Assembly (NCBI GenBank): GCA_035447065.1 | Contig: DAOTGJ010000002.1 | Coordinates: 1 to 64,000 of the forward strand | Source: CALEMW01 sp035447065 | GTDB lineage: Bacteria; Krumholzibacteriota; Krumholzibacteriia; LZORAL124-64-63 | Direction: 5' to 3' | DNA: 64,000 nucleotides | Shown: positions 41,707 through 50,509 of the stretch, in pieces | Numbering within the stretch: position 1 is the stretch's first letter | Layout of the letters: every line of letters begins with the position of its first letter | Translations under genes and position numbers: made by a program | Notes under the pieces: model-generated | What the model saw: only the letters and a program-made list of their open reading frames with translations | Told to the model about the DNA's origin: nothing | Database searches by the model: none

Positions 41707-42849
41707 CTATTGGGGCGGGGGCGGCTGTCCGGTGTTGATGCGGGCGTACTCCTCGCTGGAGATGAAGCTGTGCAGGCCGCCGCCGTCGCCGGCCGCCACG
41801 AACACGTAGGCGCCGAAGTTGATCTTGCTCTCGTTCACGAACTTGTCCACCACCGCGATGGAGACCGGCGCCGCGGTGAAGGCGTCCGTGGCGTACTCCA
41901 GGTCGTAGTCGCCCGCGGCGTGGAAGACCTGGAAGCGGGCGTTGCCGGTGTCGGCCACGAAGGCGCGGCCGCTGCCGTCCACGGCCACGGCCCGCGGTGC
42001 GTGGAACTCGCCCTGGGCGTCGCTGGGGCCGCCCGTCCAATCGGTCTCGCCGCACTGGGGGGCGTCGCCCAGGGTGTAGGCCGCGGTGGCGGGCGGGAAG
42101 CAGCCGTCCTCCGCGAAGACCACCACCGTGCCCAGGCCCAGGGGCTCGTCGGCGGCCGGCGTCGGGTCGAAGCGGGTCACCCAGTTGCGCGCGGTGTCGG
42201 CGTCGCAGATCAGCAGGCGGCCCTCCAGGTCCACGGCCATGCCCGCGGGCGACTTCACAGCACGGGCGCTCCCGCCCGCGTCGGTGCAGAGCAGGCCGGC
42301 CGGCAGGGCCTCGCCCGCCGCTGTCCAGGCGTAGCGGTGGACCACCACGGAGTCGGCGTCGGCCAGATACACGTAGGTCAGGGTGTCGACCGTGCCGGTC
42401 AGGCCCGCCGTGGCGGCGCCCAGGTGCGTCACCGTGCCCACCTCGGGCAGCTCGGCGGCGCCCAGGGGGCTCAGGTCCGAGGCGGCCCAGGCGCTCAGCC
42501 GCCCGGCCCCCGCCTCCCAGACGAAGATCACGGCCCCGTCCTCGGAGCGCGTCAGCGCGGTGGGATCGGCCAGGCCGTCCACGCGGCCGTCCTCGCCGAA
42601 GTCCTGGAAGCGCCGGGTCAGGCTGCCGTCGTCGGCCGTCACGAAGACCTTGCCGTTGGCCACGCAGAGCTGGCGAGCCCCGGCGCCGGGCGCGGACTCG
42701 AAGTGGTAGTAGGCGTTGACGGCGAACAGGCCCTCGGCCTGGGGGATGGCGATCTTGTCGCCGCAGCCGGGCAGCAGGGCCCAGGCCGCCAGCAGCAGCG
42801 CGGCGGCCGCGGCGGCCGCGGGCGGGCGGAGGCGGGCGTCGGTCCTCAT
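41707..42849 (-). CDS. Beta-propeller (NHL-repeat-like) lipoprotein
   Basis: A 380-residue lipoprotein with a lipobox ending at Cys29 (ALLPGC). The mature part has repeated propeller strands of the NHL type (VANGKVFVTADDG, VDLEGRLLICDADT, AVDGSGRAFVADTGNARFQVF). Such proteins are thought to bind proteins or ligands at the cell surface; no enzymatic motif is seen. It overlaps the PorV-like gene by four bases in ATGA, so it belongs to the exported-protein module with the TonB receptor. Confidence 0.82.
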   Translation of the reverse strand: MRTDARLRPPAAAAAAALLLAAWALLPGCGDKIAIPQAEGLFAVNAYYHFESAPGAGARQLCVANGKVFVTADDGSLTRRFQDFGEDGRVDGLADPTALTRSEDGAVIFVWEAGAGRLSAWAASDLSPLGAAELPEVGTVTHLGAATAGLTGTVDTLTYVYLADADSVVVHRYAWTAAGEALPAGLLCTDAGGSARAVKSPAGMAVDLEGRLLICDADTARNWVTRFDPTPAADEPLGLGTVVVFAEDGCFPPATAAYTLGDAPQCGETDWTGGPSDAQGEFHAPRAVAVDGSGRAFVADTGNARFQVFHAAGDYDLEYATDAFTAAPVSIAVVDKFVNESKINFGAYVFVAAGDGGGLHSFISSEEYARINTGQPPPPQ

Positions 42850-43892
42850 CGCATCCCCCTCGGGGCGAGCAGCGGCGCCAGGTCCACCGACACCATGTGG
42901 ATGGTGCCGAAGGAGCCCATGTCGCGCAGCGCGTAGTCCAGGCCCACGCGCCAGCGGTCGCGGGCCACCTCCACGCCGAAGCCGGCGCTCAGGCCGCCCT
43001 CGTCGCGGTTGGTCTCCCAGCCGCCGCGCAGGTCCAGGTGCGGTCCCAGGGCCAGCTCGCCGCCCAGGCGGAAGCTCTCGCTGTAGTCCGTGGGGTGGTG
43101 GAACTCCACGCTGGTCAGCAGGCTGGTCTGCCCGCCCAGGCTCCAGGTGTAGGCGGTGCCGAAGGAGCCGCTGGTGGGCGCCGAGAAGCTCTGGTACTCG
43201 GACGGCGTGTCGTAGCCGTCCAGCTCCAGGGGCGTGCCCCCCGGCCGCATGTCCGGCCCGAAGTTGCGCACCACGAAGCCGATGCGCAGGTCGCCGATGC
43301 CCGGGTAGTAAAGCACGCCCACGTCCATCACCGGCGCGCCCAGGCTCAGGTCGTCCAGGTTCTCCTGGTAGTACTTCACGTTGGCGCCGATGGAGAAGCG
43401 GTCCGTCATGGCGCGCGTGCCGGTCAGCCCCAGCACCATCATGTTCGCCTGGAAGGTCTGGCCGGTGCCCTGCTGGTGGAACTCGGTGGTGCGCGGGATG
43501 TCGCCCGAGCGCAGCACGCCGGCGCTCACGCCCCAGCTCCAGGTGTGGCCGTGGGTGTGGTACGAGGCGTGCTCCACGTCGATGCCCGCGGCGTAGGCCG
43601 TGTGCCCGAAGAAGAGGTTGCGCCGTCCCTGGGTGCGCACCGTGGCGGCGGGATTCCAGAACGGCGCGGAGCCGTCCACGGCCGCGGCCACGCCGGCCTG
43701 GCCCAGGGCCGCGGCGCGGGCCCCGGCGGGCAGGCGCAGGAACTGGGCGCCGGCGGTGCCCACGTTCTCGGCTCCGTAGAGCTGGATGACCGACCCGGCC
43801 TTGGCTTCCAGGGCGCCCAGCACCAGGCAGGCCAGCAGGCACAGGCCCAGCACCAGGGCGGCGCGGCGGACGGGGGAGCGCAGGATCACCAC
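42846..43892 (-). CDS. PorV/PorQ-like outer-membrane beta-barrel protein
   Basis: A 348-residue protein with signal peptide (ALVLGLCLLACLVLGALEAKA) and the N-terminal FLRLPAGARAAALGQAGVA motif followed by PFWNPAA, the hallmark of PorV/UPF0164 barrels. In type IX secretion systems PorV carries cargo at the outer membrane. Other T9SS genes are not in the window, so this identity is by family only. Two adjacent GTG codons (43892 and 43889) are candidate starts; the second would give the GTGA overlap with the receptor stop. Confidence 0.85.
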   Translation of the reverse strand: MVILRSPVRRAALVLGLCLLACLVLGALEAKAGSVIQLYGAENVGTAGAQFLRLPAGARAAALGQAGVAAAVDGSAPFWNPAATVRTQGRRNLFFGHTAYAAGIDVEHASYHTHGHTWSWGVSAGVLRSGDIPRTTEFHQQGTGQTFQANMMVLGLTGTRAMTDRFSIGANVKYYQENLDDLSLGAPVMDVGVLYYPGIGDLRIGFVVRNFGPDMRPGGTPLELDGYDTPSEYQSFSAPTSGSFGTAYTWSLGGQTSLLTSVEFHHPTDYSESFRLGGELALGPHLDLRGGWETNRDEGGLSAGFGVEVARDRWRVGLDYALRDMGSFGTIHMVSVDLAPLLAPRGMR

Positions 43893-46801
43893 GAGTAGCT
43901 CACCCCCATCATGATGGTGCGCGGATCCTCCACGTAGCTGGGATCCACCACGCCCTTGGCGTACTCCTCCGAGTCCGTGGTCAGGGGCACCGGGCCCGCC
44001 CGCGTGGGGTCGTCGTACCAGTCGCCGTACTGTTCGGTCCAGGAGGGGTTGTAGTCGCCCACCTGGTAGCCGTCGCCCGTCCAGGCGTTCACGCGGCGGT
44101 AGTTGATGTGGTTGAAGATGTTCCGCCCCTCCAGGAAGAACGTCACGCGCTGCTTGCGGCCCACCTTCCAGAACTTGTTGAAGCGCAGGTTCAGGGTGCT
44201 GGTGTACGGACCCACCGCGGAGTTGTAGTCCGGCGGCAGGTAGTCGCCCGGCGTGGGGTTCTCAGGATCCGCGTAGGCCTGGGGCGTGTAGCGGCGCCCG
44301 GCCTCGGCCCGGTAGAGCACGTTCACGCTCCAGTTGGACGGCATGCGCCAGCCCAGCAGCTCCGGCCGCTGCTTCTCGAACACGGAGAAGTCCAGGTTCA
44401 CCGACAGCTTCCAGGGCTTGTCCCAGAGCAGCGGCGTGCGGCGCAGGCCGCCGGCGCTGGCCGTGGGCGTGTAGGCCTCGTCGTACACGGCCTGCAGGTA
44501 GGCCTCGTCGGCGGAGCTGTTGGTGCCCGTGCTGCGCGAGAGCTCCAGGCTGGCCGACCCGCTCAGCCAGCGCGTGGTGCGCTTGATGACGCTGAGCTCC
44601 ACGCCCAGGCTGCGCGCCGAGTCGCCGTTGAAGTAGCGCACCGGGCTGATGGTCACCGTGCCGGTGTCGTCGGGATCCGGCGTCTCGTCGGCGCCGATGT
44701 CCACCGCGCCCAGCCCCACGGACTTGGCGTAGCCGTAGATGTCGCGGTTGAAGAAGGTCACGCCCAGGCTCCAGAGGCCGGGGAACTCGTGCTGTAGGCC
44801 GGTCTCGTACTCCACCGTGACCTTGGGATCCAGGTTGGGGTTGCCCAGGAGCTGGATCTCCGTGGCGGTCTGCGCCTGGAGCTGCGGGTACACGTAGCTG
44901 AAGCGCGGCCACTGGCTGAAATGGCCGTAGTTGAAGAAGAACTTGTCCTTCTCCGTGACCGGGAAGCTCATGCCCAGGCGCGGCGACACGCGCAGCTTCC
45001 AGCTCCGCAGGGCGAACTCGTGGGTGCTGTCGTAGAACTCCTCGCGCATGCCCGGGAAGATGAAGAGGTATTCGTCGCTGTTGTCCATGACCTCCTCCAC
45101 CTCCTTGCCCGGGGCCCAGGCGTCCAGGCGGAGGCCGGCGTTGAGCACCAGCCCGCGGTAGTTCACGGTGTCCTGGAGGAAGGCCGCGCCCACGATGGGG
45201 TGCGCCTTGAAGATGTCCTCCTTGATGCCCAGCTTGCCCGACGGCGGCGACGCCAGCGCCGACTGCAGGTCCACCAGCTGCATCTCCGTGAACGACATCT
45301 CCATGCCGATCTTGAACTGGTTGGTGCGGTCCGGCACCCAGCTGTAGCTGGTCTTCATGTTCCAGGATTCGGCGTAGTGGTCGTGCCAGCGGTCCGCGGT
45401 GCCGTTGGCCGCGCCGAAGGGCGACGTGGGCGAGTCGATGCGGCCGTAGGTGCGGAAGTCGTCGTTGCCGATCAGGTTGGCGTGCATGCGGCTGAAGTTG
45501 CGGCCCAGGTTGAACTCGAAGAAGTCGTCGTCGCCCACCACCCAGCGGTAGTAGAGCTGGCTGAGGATGCTCTCGTTGGTGAAGACCAGGAAGTTGTCCA
45601 GGTTGTCGATGAAGCTGCGCGGATAGCCTTCGCCCGGCAGCTCGAAGCCCTGGCTCACCGAGAACTGCCGGCTGGCCGTGATGTTGAGCTTGTGCCGCGG
45701 GTTGATGGCCCAGGTCCACTTGGCCAGGCCGTTCCAGTCGTTCTGCTGGCGCGGGGTCGTCCAGTCGTCGGTGTACAGGGGCGACGACAGGCGCTCGGTG
45801 CGCGAGTAGATGGGCAGGTAGCCGTCGCGCACGTCCATGGACCCGCTCAGCAGCAGGTAGCGCTTGCCCGGCAGGCCCAGGCCCAGGCGGTCCAGCAGGC
45901 CGCTGAAGGGGTCCGGCCCCGAGAGCGAGCCCTTCACGATGTCGATGTTCTGGCTGCCCCCGAACCGGTCCAGCTCGCGCCAGTCGGGCTCCTCGCGCGT
46001 GGTCGCCTCGCGGCCGGCCCAGTGGTCGGTCTTCCAGCTCACCTTCCCGTCCCAGCGCTCCGAGCCCTCCTTGGTGGACACGTTCACCACGCCGGAGACC
46101 GCCTGCCCGTACTCGGCGTTGAAGCCGCCGGTGAGCACCTCGATCTCGTTGACGATGGACGGGTCGATGGAGTAGCCGTAGCCGCCGCCGGCCAGCGGAT
46201 CGTTAACGCTCAGGCCGTCGATGATGAACTGCGTGTCGTCGGCGCGGCCGCCGCGGATGTGGATCTCGTTGTCCTGCAGGGTCACGCCCGGCTTCTGGGC
46301 GATCATCTGCACCAGGTTGTCCAGGGGCATGGCCTCCATCTGCTTGGCCGACAGGTGGTGCGCGCTGCCCGTACGCTCCACCTCGATCAGCGCGCGTTCC
46401 CCGCTGACCACGATGGGGTCCACCAGGATGGCCTGCACCCGCAGCCGGAACTCGATCTCCGCGGTCTCCCCCGGCCCCACGGTGACGGTCTCCGCGCCGG
46501 TCCCGTACGAGATGTACGACGCCATGACCGTGTACGTGCCCGGCCGCAGGCCGTTGAGGTAGAAGTCGCCCGCCTGCAGGGCGATGGTGCCGATGCTGGT
46601 GCCCGCCAGGTACACGTTGGTGTAGGCCAGCACCTCGCCGCTCTCGTCGTCCAGCACCCGGCCCTTGATCATGGCGGGGGCCTGGCCCTGACCGGTGATG
46701 GCCCGGCCGGCGCCGCGCAGGGCGTCGCTCTGGGCGGCGGCCGTCGTCGTCAGCAGGAGCGCCAGCAGCAGGGCCGGCATCGGGATGCGCCAGGTCTTCA
46801 C
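43886..46801 (-). CDS. TonB-dependent outer-membrane receptor with N-terminal carboxypeptidase-regulatory-like domain
   Basis: A 971-residue receptor. After the signal peptide (MPALLLALLLTTTAAA) comes a carboxypeptidase-regulatory-like domain (IKGRVLDDESGEVLAYTNVYL), then the plug domain (IHIRGGRADDTQFIIDGL, NAEYGQAVSGVVNVSTKEG) and the 22-strand barrel, ending in a terminal Trp (GVSYSW) as outer-membrane barrels do. A classic TonB box is not obvious. The GTG start at 46801 makes a GTGA overlap with the upstream lipoprotein gene; an ATG at 46780 is possible. The transported ligand is unknown. Located in a module with a partner lipoprotein, a PorV-like protein and an exported FlgD-like protein. 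Confidence 0.93.
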   Translation of the reverse strand: MKTWRIPMPALLLALLLTTTAAAQSDALRGAGRAITGQGQAPAMIKGRVLDDESGEVLAYTNVYLAGTSIGTIALQAGDFYLNGLRPGTYTVMASYISYGTGAETVTVGPGETAEIEFRLRVQAILVDPIVVSGERALIEVERTGSAHHLSAKQMEAMPLDNLVQMIAQKPGVTLQDNEIHIRGGRADDTQFIIDGLSVNDPLAGGGYGYSIDPSIVNEIEVLTGGFNAEYGQAVSGVVNVSTKEGSERWDGKVSWKTDHWAGREATTREEPDWRELDRFGGSQNIDIVKGSLSGPDPFSGLLDRLGLGLPGKRYLLLSGSMDVRDGYLPIYSRTERLSSPLYTDDWTTPRQQNDWNGLAKWTWAINPRHKLNITASRQFSVSQGFELPGEGYPRSFIDNLDNFLVFTNESILSQLYYRWVVGDDDFFEFNLGRNFSRMHANLIGNDDFRTYGRIDSPTSPFGAANGTADRWHDHYAESWNMKTSYSWVPDRTNQFKIGMEMSFTEMQLVDLQSALASPPSGKLGIKEDIFKAHPIVGAAFLQDTVNYRGLVLNAGLRLDAWAPGKEVEEVMDNSDEYLFIFPGMREEFYDSTHEFALRSWKLRVSPRLGMSFPVTEKDKFFFNYGHFSQWPRFSYVYPQLQAQTATEIQLLGNPNLDPKVTVEYETGLQHEFPGLWSLGVTFFNRDIYGYAKSVGLGAVDIGADETPDPDDTGTVTISPVRYFNGDSARSLGVELSVIKRTTRWLSGSASLELSRSTGTNSSADEAYLQAVYDEAYTPTASAGGLRRTPLLWDKPWKLSVNLDFSVFEKQRPELLGWRMPSNWSVNVLYRAEAGRRYTPQAYADPENPTPGDYLPPDYNSAVGPYTSTLNLRFNKFWKVGRKQRVTFFLEGRNIFNHINYRRVNAWTGDGYQVGDYNPSWTEQYGDWYDDPTRAGPVPLTTDSEEYAKGVVDPSYVEDPRTIMMGVSYSW

Positions 46802-48297
46802 GGCAGCACCACCCCCAGCTCCTCGGTCAGCAGCCGGCGGAATTCGGCCCGCACCTCGTCCGCGCGCATGTACTGCCACTGCACGGAGCAGGTCACGGTG
46901 GAGGCCGCGGCCTGGGTGGCGCGGCGCGGGTTGCGCACCGCCACGTAGGGCTGCGAGGGGCGGTTCTGGAAGTAGTTGCCGCGCTCCAGGCGGTGCAGCA
47001 GCTCCGCCCCGTTCATGGCGGCCAGGCCCACCGCGCCGCCCACCGCGGCGGTGGAGCGGTAGACCACGTCGGTCTGGTCGTTGGTGTCGTCGCCGTCGTC
47101 GTAGAAGCGGTACACCTGCTTGTTGGCGGGGATGAAGAACAGCGGCACCGCGGCCTGGCTCACCACGCCCAGGGTGTTCTGCACCAGGGCCGGCGGCAGG
47201 GTGGGGTTGCTGCCCAGCAGGGAGCTGCTCACCAGCAGCATGCGGCCGGGGTCGTGGGCCGCGGGATCCGCCGGCCGCAGGTACTCGATGATCTGGGCCG
47301 ACAGGTCCGCCATGGTCTGGCTGGTGCCGGAGCCCGTGTACCACATCAGGCATTCGAACTGGCGGAACGTCTCCAGGGCCACCCAGCGGCGGTCGAAGAG
47401 GCCGTCCCCCACGTTCAGCAGGGACCACTGCTCCGGGCCGTAGACCGAGTCCATGAGCGCGTAGTAGGTGGCGCGGTCGAAGTCGCCGGGGAAGTCGTCC
47501 ACCAGCAGCACGGAGCTGAGCACCGGCCGCGCCTCCCAGCTCCAGGCGTGCGTGGCCACGCCGCCGGCCTCGTCGCCCACCTGCACGCTGAGGGTGCGCG
47601 CGCCCGGCGGGATCACGCCGTGGAGCTCCACCTCGAACTCGCCGGTCGCGGGGTCCTGCATGGCCATGCGCACCGGGCGCACCGAGGCGTCGGCCGCGGG
47701 GTCGTCCACCGTCACGGGCGGCAGTTCCGGATCCGCGGTGTCCAGGAAGAAGGTGACCGAGTCGTCCATGGTCACCGCGCCGTCCTCGTCGGCGGCCTTG
47801 TAGCGGAAGCTGCCGGAGCCGTAGCTCCAGCGCAGGGTGTCGTAGCCGGTGGCGAACTGCACCACGGGCGGGAAGTTGCGCAGGGGGATGTACTGGGACA
47901 CGGTGTCGCTCAGGGCGCCGCGGTCGTCGCGGCAGGCCAGGCGGAACACGGCGCGGGCCAGGCCCGAGGCGTCGGTGACGAAGGTCATGGTGGTGTCCGT
48001 GGCCGCGGTGGTGTCCCAGGCGGCGTCCACGCCGGCCTCGGTCTCCACGGACACGTAGTACTCGCGCACGAACCCGTCCACGTCCGTGCCGCTCCAGTGG
48101 AACGTGCGCGCGAAGTAGCTGGTGGGGTTCAGGGTGTCCCCCGGCGCGGTGCTCACGAAGAGCCGCACCGTGGGCCGCGCGTTGGGCAGCGAATCGGGCT
48201 CGTACGGGTCGCCGGCGCAGCCCAGGCCCAGCAGCGCCGCGGCGGCGAGCAGGGCGGAGGCGAGGGCGGCGGCGCGCCTGTCCAGGGTGGGCCTCAC
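46798..48297 (-). CDS. Lipoprotein with Ig/fibronectin-like domains, partner of the TonB receptor
   Basis: A 499-residue lipoprotein with Cys27 in LLGLGC. The first half (about 30-240) holds Ig/FnIII-like beta domains (FHWSGTDVDGFVREYYVS; FRYKAADEDGAVTM). The second half (about 255-499) has a possible Rossmann-like segment: VLLVDDFPGDFDRATYYALMD and an ECLMWYTGSG strand. No known enzyme was identified. The GTG start overlaps the FlgD-like gene stop in GTGA, and its stop overlaps the receptor start likewise. This tight coupling suggests a surface-exposed partner of the receptor, in the sense of SusCD pairs, though it is not a SusD homologue. Confidence 0.7.
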   Translation of the reverse strand: MRPTLDRRAAALASALLAAAALLGLGCAGDPYEPDSLPNARPTVRLFVSTAPGDTLNPTSYFARTFHWSGTDVDGFVREYYVSVETEAGVDAAWDTTAATDTTMTFVTDASGLARAVFRLACRDDRGALSDTVSQYIPLRNFPPVVQFATGYDTLRWSYGSGSFRYKAADEDGAVTMDDSVTFFLDTADPELPPVTVDDPAADASVRPVRMAMQDPATGEFEVELHGVIPPGARTLSVQVGDEAGGVATHAWSWEARPVLSSVLLVDDFPGDFDRATYYALMDSVYGPEQWSLLNVGDGLFDRRWVALETFRQFECLMWYTGSGTSQTMADLSAQIIEYLRPADPAAHDPGRMLLVSSSLLGSNPTLPPALVQNTLGVVSQAAVPLFFIPANKQVYRFYDDGDDTNDQTDVVYRSTAAVGGAVGLAAMNGAELLHRLERGNYFQNRPSQPYVAVRNPRRATQAAASTVTCSVQWQYMRADEVRAEFRRLLTEELGVVLP

Positions 48298-50288
48298 TTG
48301 ATGATCACCAGCTTTCCGCGCTGCACGGCACCGGTGGCCAGGTCCTCCACCACGAACACGTAGAGGCCCGTGGCGATGGCGCGCTGGGGCGAGCTCAGCA
48401 GGTCCCAGGGCTCCATGCCGCTGGCGGGGTCGTCGTGGCTCAGGGCGGCCACCAGGTCGCCGGCCAGGTTGAAGACCTTCACGGTGCTGCGGGCCGGCAG
48501 GTTGGTGAACCAGATCTTGCGGCCCAGCTCCTGCTCCTCGTCGTGGCTGTCGAAGTACGAGGCGGCGCGGTACGGGTTGGGGAAGACGCCCACCGTGGCG
48601 CCGTCGCCGTCGGAGGCGGGGCCGGGCCCGGGATAGATCAGCGTGGAGTTCTCGAAGAGCCCGCTCTGGAACTCGGGCAGGCCCTCCTCCAGGTTGGGCG
48701 CCGAGTAGGAGACCACGGAGTAGAAGTACGGGAAGCCGTCCAGCAGCCCCGTGTCCGTGAAGCGGCGGCGGCCGTCGGCGCCGCGCGGCGGCAGGCCGGT
48801 GTCGAAGCCCACGCCGTCGATCCTGTCGAACTGCGCCACCAGCACCGACTCCTCGTAGGGGTCGCTCTGGAAGGTGTCGCCCTGGAAGCGGTACACGCGG
48901 TAGCCCTGGAAGTCGGGGCGGTTGGTCACCTTGCTGATGTGGTGCTCGGGCGAGCGGCGGGGGTCGTCGGTGCCCAGCTCCACCGGGTTCCCGTCGGCGT
49001 CCACGCCGAGGGAGTCGCCGGGCTCCCAGGCCAGCGTCACGGAGTCCTGGGCGTACTCGAAGCTCAGCCGCGGCGACGGGGGGCCCGCCGGGATGGAGAA
49101 GCCCTGGTCGTACGCCAGCTGCGCCACCTTGGAGTTCTCCAGCAGCGACAGCGAGTCCTGCCCGCAGACGATGGCCACCGTGAAGCTGAGCGTGTCGCCG
49201 CCGGCCAGCAGCGGGAAGGGGCCGGTGCTCATGATGGCCGTCCAGTTGGAGGCCAGGCTGTTGACCGGGTCCTCGCCCGGCTGGTCCACGTCCCAGTCGC
49301 CGTTGCCCAGGATCTGGTACTTGCCGGGGCGGTCCTCCTGCTCGCCGGAGGGGAGGTACCAGTCGTCCTCCTCCGGCTGGCCCCGGAAGCGCCACTGGTT
49401 GTAGCTGACGGCGGGCTCCCCTTCCGCGGGCTGCGCGGGCTCCGACGTGCCCAGCAGGCGCGTGCCCACCCAGGAGGCGGCCAGGCCCTCCCAGCCGTCC
49501 TCGTCGTGCTCGTACATCATCCAGAGGTCGTCGTCGGGGATGTCGCCGGGGCGGAAGGCGCCGTTGATGTCGTCGTAGTAGTTCCAGGGCGTGCCCTGGG
49601 CGCCGGGGTAGGGGTCGGTGATCGTGGTGTTGCCCACGGTGGTGTCGTTCCAGAAGCCCAGGTACACGTCGGTGAGGTCGTCGTTGGTGGCGTTGATGAT
49701 GCGGTAGTCCAGGATCACGAAGTCGTCGGCGTAGGGCGCGCTCCAGCTCAGGGCGCGCAGCACCACCTTCAGGCCCAGGGGGGTGTGGGTGCCGGCCTCG
49801 TTGACCTGGAAATCGTTGAAGGAGACCTCGATGTGGCTGGTGGCCAGGGCGGCGGGGTCGTAGTGCTCCTGGTCGTTCTGCAGGTTGCTCCAGATGCGCA
49901 CGGGGTAGTTCACGCTGGTGTCGTCGGTGGGCATGGCGAACTCGCGGAACTGCTCGCCCGCCTCCAGGCTGCTGGCGTCCTGGGCGCCGGTGGACACGGC
50001 CACCTCGCCGCTGGCCAGCACCGCGCCCACCCAGAGGCCCGCCAGGTACACGTGCTCCACGCCCGAGTTGGGCGGGTACTCGCAGGACGACAGGTTGGCG
50101 TTGCTGAAGCCGTTGCCCAGATAGCCCATGTTGGTCACGTTGAGCCGGATCAGGCCGGCGTCGGTCACCAGGTCCGTGCGGATGGACTGGGCGCTCGCCG
50201 CGGCGGCGAGGCAGATCACGCTCGCGGCCACGAGGGCGGCCGACCGCGCGCCGGCGGTCGGGAGACGGGTCGGACCCGTGCGTGCCAA
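48294..50288 (-). CDS. Exported protein with FlgD-like C-terminal domain, related to the tandem paralogues
   Basis: A 664-residue exported protein. The start is set at the TTG at 50288, with GGAGG five bases upstream and a signal peptide (AALVAASVICLAAAASA) following at once; the frame is open to 50441 but no upstream start fits. The segment SGVEHVYLAGLWVGAV near the N-terminus is shared with the two 900-residue proteins at 55389 and 58197 (SGVEHLFAAGLWVGG), so it is a distant family member. The C-terminus has VFPNPYRAAS and a FlgD-like/sorting domain ending KLVIIK. It is the first gene of the TonB-receptor module and of the long run, directly downstream of a TTGACA promoter. Confidence 0.82.
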   Translation of the reverse strand: MARTGPTRLPTAGARSAALVAASVICLAAAASAQSIRTDLVTDAGLIRLNVTNMGYLGNGFSNANLSSCEYPPNSGVEHVYLAGLWVGAVLASGEVAVSTGAQDASSLEAGEQFREFAMPTDDTSVNYPVRIWSNLQNDQEHYDPAALATSHIEVSFNDFQVNEAGTHTPLGLKVVLRALSWSAPYADDFVILDYRIINATNDDLTDVYLGFWNDTTVGNTTITDPYPGAQGTPWNYYDDINGAFRPGDIPDDDLWMMYEHDEDGWEGLAASWVGTRLLGTSEPAQPAEGEPAVSYNQWRFRGQPEEDDWYLPSGEQEDRPGKYQILGNGDWDVDQPGEDPVNSLASNWTAIMSTGPFPLLAGGDTLSFTVAIVCGQDSLSLLENSKVAQLAYDQGFSIPAGPPSPRLSFEYAQDSVTLAWEPGDSLGVDADGNPVELGTDDPRRSPEHHISKVTNRPDFQGYRVYRFQGDTFQSDPYEESVLVAQFDRIDGVGFDTGLPPRGADGRRRFTDTGLLDGFPYFYSVVSYSAPNLEEGLPEFQSGLFENSTLIYPGPGPASDGDGATVGVFPNPYRAASYFDSHDEEQELGRKIWFTNLPARSTVKVFNLAGDLVAALSHDDPASGMEPWDLLSSPQRAIATGLYVFVVEDLATGAVQRGKLVIIK

Positions 50289-50315
50289 GGGCGCCTCCAG
50301 GGTGCAGGGAGCCTT

Positions 50316-50337
50316 CCCCGTTCGTCCCTGAACGGGG
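50316..50337 (-). promoter_or_regulatory. Leader hairpin upstream of the exported-protein operon
   Basis: CCCCGTTC and GAACGGGG form an 8-bp stem around GTCCCT in the predicted 5' leader, 27 bases before the TTG start. There is no T tract, so it is not a terminator. It may affect mRNA stability or translation of the first gene. Confidence 0.4.
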
Positions 50338-50377
50338 GCGTGGGCTCGCGACGTTGCGCTTCGCTCCGTGACCCCGA

Positions 50378-50407
50378 AACCTAGTCTCCGCCTCCGCCCC
50401 CTGTCAA
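50378..50407 (-). promoter_or_regulatory. Promoter of the 14-gene run
   Basis: On the minus strand a perfect -35 TTGACA (50402-50407) is followed 18 bases later by TAGGTT (50378-50383). Its predicted start near 50371 gives an 83-base leader. It is the only good promoter seen before the genes at 30700-50288. Confidence 0.5.
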
Positions 50408-50509
50408 CGACGCATCCCGCGCGCCCCCGCGAATTCCGCATGAAATCTCAAGGGGTTACGACGCGCGGCGCCCCTTGACCGCGCCGGTCCGTGCGGGCAT
50501 CCTTCCGCC

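Noticed and set aside
42846..43892. A full type IX secretion locus
   Set aside because: Only a PorV-like protein is present; no PorK/L/M/N, SprA or PorU was seen, and FlgD-like C-termini alone do not prove the system.
43886..48297. Receptor and lipoprotein as a SusC/SusD pair
   Set aside because: The lipoprotein has Ig-like domains and none of the helical TPR-like features of SusD.
50475..50503. Promoter for pabB with -35 TTGACC
   Set aside because: The only -10 at proper spacing (CATCCT) is weak and lies six bases before the ATG.
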